Shown one piece after another: positions 61,001 to 64,000 of a DNA stretch of 64,000 bases. Every line of letters starts with the position of its first letter. Position 1 is the first letter of the stretch. The DNA lies in contig CM067306.1 of NCBI GenBank assembly GCA_034231615.1, positions 34,430,019 through 34,494,018 of the forward strand, read 5' to 3'. The notes beneath the pieces are model-generated. The model did not search any database and had not been told where the DNA came from. It worked only from the letters and a program-made list of their open reading frames with translations. Made by a program: the position numbers and the translations under genes. The DNA is from Meghimatium bilineatum (Eukaryota; Mollusca; Gastropoda; Stylommatophora; Philomycidae).

Positions 61001-63735
61001 CCAAACCACAGAGGGTGCATACATATATACAAATAACAAAAACACAATGCAACAACAAAATAAAAGCATGAGATGCATAGTTGTATAGATGATGTCCCAT
61101 GAAGCTTCTATTTCTATAAGAAGATAACCTCAATATAACGGCATGTCATCTACTAAGGTTTTCTGTTGCATGGGTGGTTTTTCTAGTGAGCCATTGGTGA
61201 GACCCACAGATACAACTACAGACATGGCTCAACAATAAAACATCAGATTACCTCAACATCAATGTGGCTCAGCAATAAAACATCAGATTACCCCAGCATC
61301 AACATCAATGTGGCTCAGCAATAAAACATCAGATTACCCCAGCATCAACATCAATGTGGCTCAACAATAAAACATCAAATTACCCCAGCATCAACATCAA
61401 TGTGGCTCAACAATAAAACAGGTACACCAATTTCAATACTAAGAATCCCTGACCACATCAGTTGGAAAAAGTACATCAAAAACATAAAGTAGATAGCAAA
61501 AGCAGCTTTTCATAGAAATAGAAAGGATCCAGTGCAAGGGGTTCTTATCAATAGAAGGAAAAGTCCTTCACTGCTACATAAAGCCACTTTATATATGGTC
61601 AAGATAAACACACACATTCATTCACTCTCATATATATTAATATGCATACATAAAGTAGTGAAAGAAAGTGAAAACAAAGGCCTCAGTTTAAACAAGAAGA
61701 AAACAAAAATAATGGTTGTCTCGAAGAGACATACATCACCAAGATGCAACATAATAATTAATGACACAAAATTAAAACAAGTTGAAAAAGTGAAATATCT
61801 TGGCATCAGTTAACATCAGAAGGTAGATGCTAAGTGAAATTCTTCTTCTTCTTCTTTTGTTCACTTGAAACATGTCTATATCTGTAATTCTGTCTCCTTA
61901 ATAAAACTCACTGTCTTTTGTAGTTCATACAGAGTCCCATAGAGCTTTGATTCCATTGTTGTTTCCTCTGGCCAATATTTCTGCCTCAGCATTTCATGCT
62001 CAGAACACTCTTGAAGTATATGTTTGGCACTCTGTGCTGCCTGTCCACATGTACACATGGCCGTGTTGCCAATCTTGAATTTTGTGTACATGTGACTGCA
62101 GAGTCGGTTGTATCCTGTTCTGAGACGTAGAATTATAACTTGTTCTGATCTGTTCATAATGTGATAGTCATCTTGTGTTGGTGTTTGTGGCTTTCTTATT
62201 GACTTGATCATCTGTTTTTTCTGATGGTAGGTGATTGGTATATCTTGTTGGTCTTCGGCAGCACCTTCCTTAGCCAGTTGGTCTGCTTTTTCATTTCCTG
62301 GTATTCCACAGTGAGAGGGTATCCACTGCATGGTTACCCTATACTGGTAAGACAATTCGTTAAGGAGTTTTTGCTAAGTGAAATAAAGAACCAAACAGCA
62401 CAAGCCAAATCAGCTTTCCAAAAAAATGAGAACCATTTTGTGTAATGGAAGACTATCAATGCATTCCCAAATTCGAGTGCTGAGATGTTATATCAAACCA
62501 ATATTTTTTTTATGGATGTGAAACATGGACTGTAAATAAAAAAATTCTAAACAAATTAGAGGGTACAGAGATATGGTTTTTTGAGAATAATTATGAAAAT
62601 ACCATGGACAGCTAAGAAAACTGATGCAGAGGTTCTCATCATTGATGTTGGCATAAAAAGATCAATTATATCAAACATTAGGCGCAGACAGTCAAGATTT
62701 CTAGGGCATGTGCTGATAAGAATATAGCTTGAACACTTAATAACCACTGAAAAAATCAAGGGGAGAAGAGATAGGGGATGACAAAGAGAAAAGTTGCTAG
62801 ATGGACTAGTATTGTGGCATGGTGGAAGTTCACCAACCAAGCTTATTGACAACACAAGAGATTATTGACAACACAAGAGACAGAGAGTCGTGGAGAAACA
62901 TGATCGACTATGCCAATCGGCATTGCAATTGATTGATAGATAGGCCTATGACTCTTATACATTCCTTTCTTTTTTCATGGTTACATGTTTTATGCACTTT
63001 CACACTCTTATGCTGATATAAATGCTTAAATATATGAAATTATTTAAATATCTAATTATGCTCTTTTACATAGTGATATTGCAAGCTGTCTATATATTTA
63101 TATTTCTGTTGTCACTTATACATCTTGCCATTCTCTTCTCTCTCACCCCCTAGCTTACCTTTCACTTTCCTGTCCCTAACTAAATATCTAGATTGCTTAT
63201 ACTTGTATATATGTGCACATAGGGGATACACATAAACAGGCTATCCCATCTGTTTATCTTTCCCCCCCCCCATATTTTTCTTACCTTGAGTTCATTGCAT
63301 TCATCTACATCCACTCAGATCTATGATAAAAAATAAATATGATATGTTGCTGTTGTTATCACACCTTATAATTCTTATAGTTTAACCTATCTCCACAAGC
63401 AGGTAATTAAAATCATAACAACTGTGGAAATCCTAGATGGAGCTATATATTAATATGTTTTTATTTCTCATACATATAACCTTGTACAATTTTCCTTCAT
63501 AATTTAGAACTATCTTGAAAGTGAGGGTATCACCCTTAATGAACCAGAGACTATCCCTCCTGATCCTTATTTAACAAAGAGGGCTGAAGCTTCAGCTCAT
63601 AGTTTACATACCACCCAGTGTTCCTTTGACAAACTTAAGCAGTTCAAGGAGCTTGATCACAAAGTTCTCAGGTTTTATTGCGTCTGGGATGACCGTGATA
63701 CCATGTTTGGGGAGTTAAGGCCCTTCATATTGCAT
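46020..63735 (+). CDS. EFHC1: EFHC1 gene, first five coding exons (gene-level entry, 3' part outside window)
   Basis: EFHC1 (myoclonin-1; Rib72-like) is an axonemal doublet-microtubule protein built from three DM10 domains and a C-terminal EF-hand region; human mutations have been linked to juvenile myoclonic epilepsy. Five exons join in frame into 262 codons: N terminus [12 protein letters not shown], a region with [12 protein letters not shown] and LTYGKAKQ, the whole first DM10 domain (about residues 89-186: [50 protein letters not shown]), a linker, and the start of the second DM10 domain ([18 protein letters not shown]). Spacing matches human EFHC1 almost residue for residue, and fits EFHC1 better than EFHC2. 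The remaining exons should lie to the right of the window. Introns hold many young retroelements. Confidence 0.95.
46255..46430 (-). mobile_element. LINE fragment
   Basis: AACGATGCGGACGAGTGAG ... TTGATGTTTTCTGTTCATGC matches 17877-18000. Confidence 0.65.
46494..46975 (+). mobile_element. family B SINE interrupted by a LINE fragment
   Basis: Family B runs 46494-46540 and 46765-46975. Between them the minus strand reads [18 protein letters not shown] and [11 protein letters not shown], a LINE C-terminal fragment. Confidence 0.75.
47330..47800 (+). mobile_element. degenerate LINE pieces including an RNase H end with duplication
   Basis: [18 protein letters not shown] is followed at once by [17 protein letters not shown], a 70-bp tandem duplication (about 47598-47725). 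Confidence 0.65.
48224..48653. mobile_element. 430-bp GC-rich insertion with perfect 13-bp TSD
   Basis: Flanked by TTCTCTATAATGT at 48211-48223 and 48654-48666. Much more GC-rich than its surroundings; contains a 20-bp tandem repeat GGCCATCTCGGGATGCCTAG near one end and GGTTCAGACC (B-box-like, minus strand). No ORF. Family not recognised. Confidence 0.85.
49107..49328 (+). CDS. EFHC1: EFHC1 coding exon 2
   Basis: Acceptor AATTATCTAG, donor AAG|GTAAGA, 74 codons, phase 0-0. Reads [20 protein letters not shown], then [13 protein letters not shown] and [11 protein letters not shown]. The exon begins five codons before the in-frame GTG, so that GTG is internal and not a start. Confidence 0.96.
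49605..49690. repeat. 20-22 bp tandem repeat
   Basis: Four copies of GTGAAAACTAGAAATGTGAT A. Confidence 0.9.
50032..50605 (+). mobile_element. LINE RNase H/3' end with GAA tail
   Basis: Reads [63 protein letters not shown], then a 3' end GCTGAACGCAGAAGAAGAAG. One stop interrupts the frame near 50243. Imperfect duplication AGTTATTTATGC (50000-50011) / AGTTTTTTATGC (50605-50616). An 18-G run sits at the 5' junction. Confidence 0.9.
50980..51160 (+). mobile_element. dispersed repeat, copy 2
   Basis: Inverse of 15770-15960 (GTCTTCTATCAAATAATCCC; CTAGACATCTAGGAATGCTA). Confidence 0.65.
51412..51999 (-). mobile_element. element Y copy 1, 588 bp, with perfect 13-bp TSD
   Basis: Flanked by ATCATCAAGTAAT (51399-51411 and 52000-52012). 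Minus-strand 3' end GCTGGATCAGCAACCAACCA ACCAACCA. No ORF. Its right duplication ends 19 bp before EFHC1 exon 3. Confidence 0.92.
52032..52182 (+). CDS. EFHC1: EFHC1 coding exon 3 (first DM10 domain)
   Basis: Acceptor AATCATCAG, donor CAGG|GTAGGT, 151 nt, phase 0-1. Reads [27 protein letters not shown] and NSGMPQ, core DM10 strands. A retroelement target-site duplication ends only 19 bp before the exon. Confidence 0.97.
52277..54734. mobile_element. hAT-like element split by a LINE
   Basis: Ends CAGGCGTTCTCAACC and, inverted, CAGGGGTTCTCAG; perfect 8-bp target duplication CTGTACCA at 52269-52276 and 54735-54742. Without the LINE the element is about 357 bp and has no coding capacity. Confidence 0.9.
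52410..54498 (-). mobile_element. young LINE with intact 667-codon RT + RNase H frame
   Basis: Perfect 12-bp duplication TATGTGGTGCTT (52398-52409, 54499-54510). The uninterrupted minus frame (54419-52416) shows RT motifs [19 protein letters not shown] [31 protein letters not shown], catalytic SYADDILVY, then RNase H motifs IYTDGS, ETMA, ILSDSMS and [12 protein letters not shown]. Domain content suits a Jockey/I-group LINE. 5'-truncated: the endonuclease and first ORF are absent. Tail is (TAAC)n. Antisense to EFHC1. Confidence 0.96.
54871..55917 (+). mobile_element. second copy of the same LINE, opposite orientation, degenerate
   Basis: Reads [57 protein letters not shown] then a stop; frameshifts upstream. 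Near-perfect duplications ACATATGAGAT (54860-54870) / ACATCTGAGAT (55918-55928). Confidence 0.92.
55930..56095 (+). mobile_element. LINE RT fragment with YADD
   Basis: Reads [27 protein letters not shown], then stops. Confidence 0.75.
56105..56183. repeat. (ATCT)n/(ATCC)n microsatellite at a LINE 3' end
   Basis: Tetranucleotide run directly at the 3' end of the minus-strand LINE that follows. Confidence 0.97.
56184..57385 (-). mobile_element. LINE reverse transcriptase fragment, (GATA/GGAT)n tail
   Basis: Minus strand: [58 protein letters not shown] (catalytic box FADD), then [19 protein letters not shown] and [18 protein letters not shown] few frame breaks. Confidence 0.92.
57462..57737 (-). 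mobile_element. family B SINE-like element with perfect TSD
   Basis: Flanked by GAAAAATATT at 57452-57461 and 57738-57747. Full length (276 bp). Inserted inside a LINE. Confidence 0.93.
57738..58690 (+). mobile_element. LINE fragments around and after the SINE
   Basis: [41 protein letters not shown]; then from 58130 [45 protein letters not shown]. Probably two insertions. Confidence 0.8.
58790..58890. repeat. GAGGATAAGAAAT repeat
   Basis: Four copies of GAGRGGATAAGAARTRTGGT at about 30-36 bp spacing. Confidence 0.75.
58890..59580 (+). mobile_element. degenerate LINE RT fragment
   Basis: [30 protein letters not shown] and later [20 protein letters not shown], with several stops. 59825-59905 additionally resembles 52325-52400 (hAT piece). 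Confidence 0.75.
60148..60284 (+). CDS. EFHC1: EFHC1 coding exon 4 (first DM10 domain, end)
   Basis: Acceptor TTTTGAATAG, donor CAG|GTTTTT, 137 nt, phase 1-0. Reads [33 protein letters not shown] and CDKFTQ, completing DM10 domain 1. Confidence 0.97.
60550..61425. repeat. 46-bp minisatellite interrupted by element Y
   Basis: Unit CAGATTACCCCAGCATCAAC ATCAATGTGGCTCAACAATAAAACAT; one unit lies before the insertion (60553-60602) and four or five after it (61225-61425). Confidence 0.9.
60603..61224 (-). mobile_element. element Y copy 2, 622 bp, with perfect 12-bp TSD
   Basis: Flanked by TGGCTCAACAAT (60591-60602, 61225-61236); same sequence as 51412-51999 plus a small insertion (GGCCTCGGCCATGGGAAAAA) near 60925. 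Confidence 0.93.
61440..62945 (+). mobile_element. LINE RT fragment split by a nested LINE
   Basis: [30 protein letters not shown] before the insertion; [49 protein letters not shown] after it. The two halves resume at the same point of the protein. Confidence 0.88.
61841..62371 (-). mobile_element. young LINE RNase H/3' end, perfect 13-bp TSD
   Basis: TGCTAAGTGAAAT at 61828-61840 and 62372-62384. Intact 159-codon frame: [60 protein letters not shown], ending FIKETELQI; then a short 3' UTR and a (GAA)n tail. Confidence 0.95.
62950..63507. other. EFHC1 intron 4 end, nothing recognised
   Basis: AT-rich with a C-run at 63263-63271; no element or extra exon seen. Confidence 0.45.
63508..63735 (+). 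CDS. EFHC1: EFHC1 coding exon 5 (linker and start of second DM10 domain)
   Basis: Acceptor CATAATTTAG, donor CAT|GTGAGT, 76 codons, phase 0-0. Reads [20 protein letters not shown], then [18 protein letters not shown], the opening of DM10 domain 2. This is the last exon visible in the window. Confidence 0.96.
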
Positions 63736-63754
63736 GTGAGTTATACAACTTATC

Positions 63755-63890
63755 TATGATATCCATCCATCTATTCACCCATTAATTAGTTCACTCATCC
63801 ATCTATCTCTTTGCCTATCTATCCTCCATCTATCCATCCATCCATCTTGCTATCTGTATGTCTATCTATCTTTCTATTTACCAGTCTGAC
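63755..63890. repeat. degenerate (ATCT)/(ATCC) microsatellite
   Basis: Imperfect tetranucleotide tract starting about 20 bp after EFHC1 exon 5. Confidence 0.9.
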
Positions 63891-64000
63891 TAACAATACA
63901 TACTAGGCTGTAGATACGTTTCTTTTAAAGGGTGGTGGTTTGCCTAAATTTTTTTTTTAAATTTGCTAGTTTTTGTCTGTCAAACCATTACTTTTGATGA

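Overview
The window is a stretch of animal nuclear genome: AT-rich, intron-dominated, and packed with non-LTR retrotransposon debris, SINE-like elements, DNA-transposon remnants and minisatellites. Nothing is bacterial or viral. The two host genes are conserved bilaterian genes. The repeat mix suggests an invertebrate, possibly a mollusc or another lophotrochozoan, but that assignment is weak.

Two genes could be assembled exon by exon from splice signals, reading phase and recalled family similarity. On the minus strand lies what looks like a complete gamma-syntrophin gene: 13 coding exons from 45566 down to 11969, 455 codons, with every intron phase consistent. It encodes an N-terminal split-PH piece, a PDZ domain, a PH region and a C-terminal syntrophin-unique region. 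On the plus strand, starting 453 bp away and divergently, are the first five coding exons of EFHC1 (a DM10-domain ciliary microtubule protein; 46020 to 63735, 262 codons so far). It runs off the right edge. The short gap between the two start codons (45567-46019) is a probable shared bidirectional promoter.

Layout: 1-11.9 kb is the 3' flank of the syntrophin gene, with a series of minisatellites (periods 38, 32, 41, 32, 27, 42 bp), LINE fragments, a hAT-like element and SINE-like copies. 11.9-45.6 kb is the syntrophin gene; its introns hold a 3.2 kb 28-bp minisatellite, (TA)n runs, nested LINEs, piggyBac-like TTAA elements and a 237-bp near-perfect palindrome. 45.6-46.0 kb is the shared promoter. 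46.0-64 kb is EFHC1, whose introns contain about ten retroelement insertions. Several are recent enough to keep target-site duplications, including a 2.1 kb LINE with an intact 667-codon RT/RNase H frame lodged inside an older hAT element.

The most unusual observations are: the head-to-head gene pair; a dispersed element family ('family X') of which three copies have each grown a minisatellite from a different internal segment; a LINE and SINE families sharing the same GAA-repeat 3' tail; a 588-bp retroelement whose insertion ends about 20 bp before an EFHC1 3' splice site; and a likely SINE-supplied poly(A) signal for the syntrophin gene. No CRISPR, operon, tRNA or rRNA gene was found.
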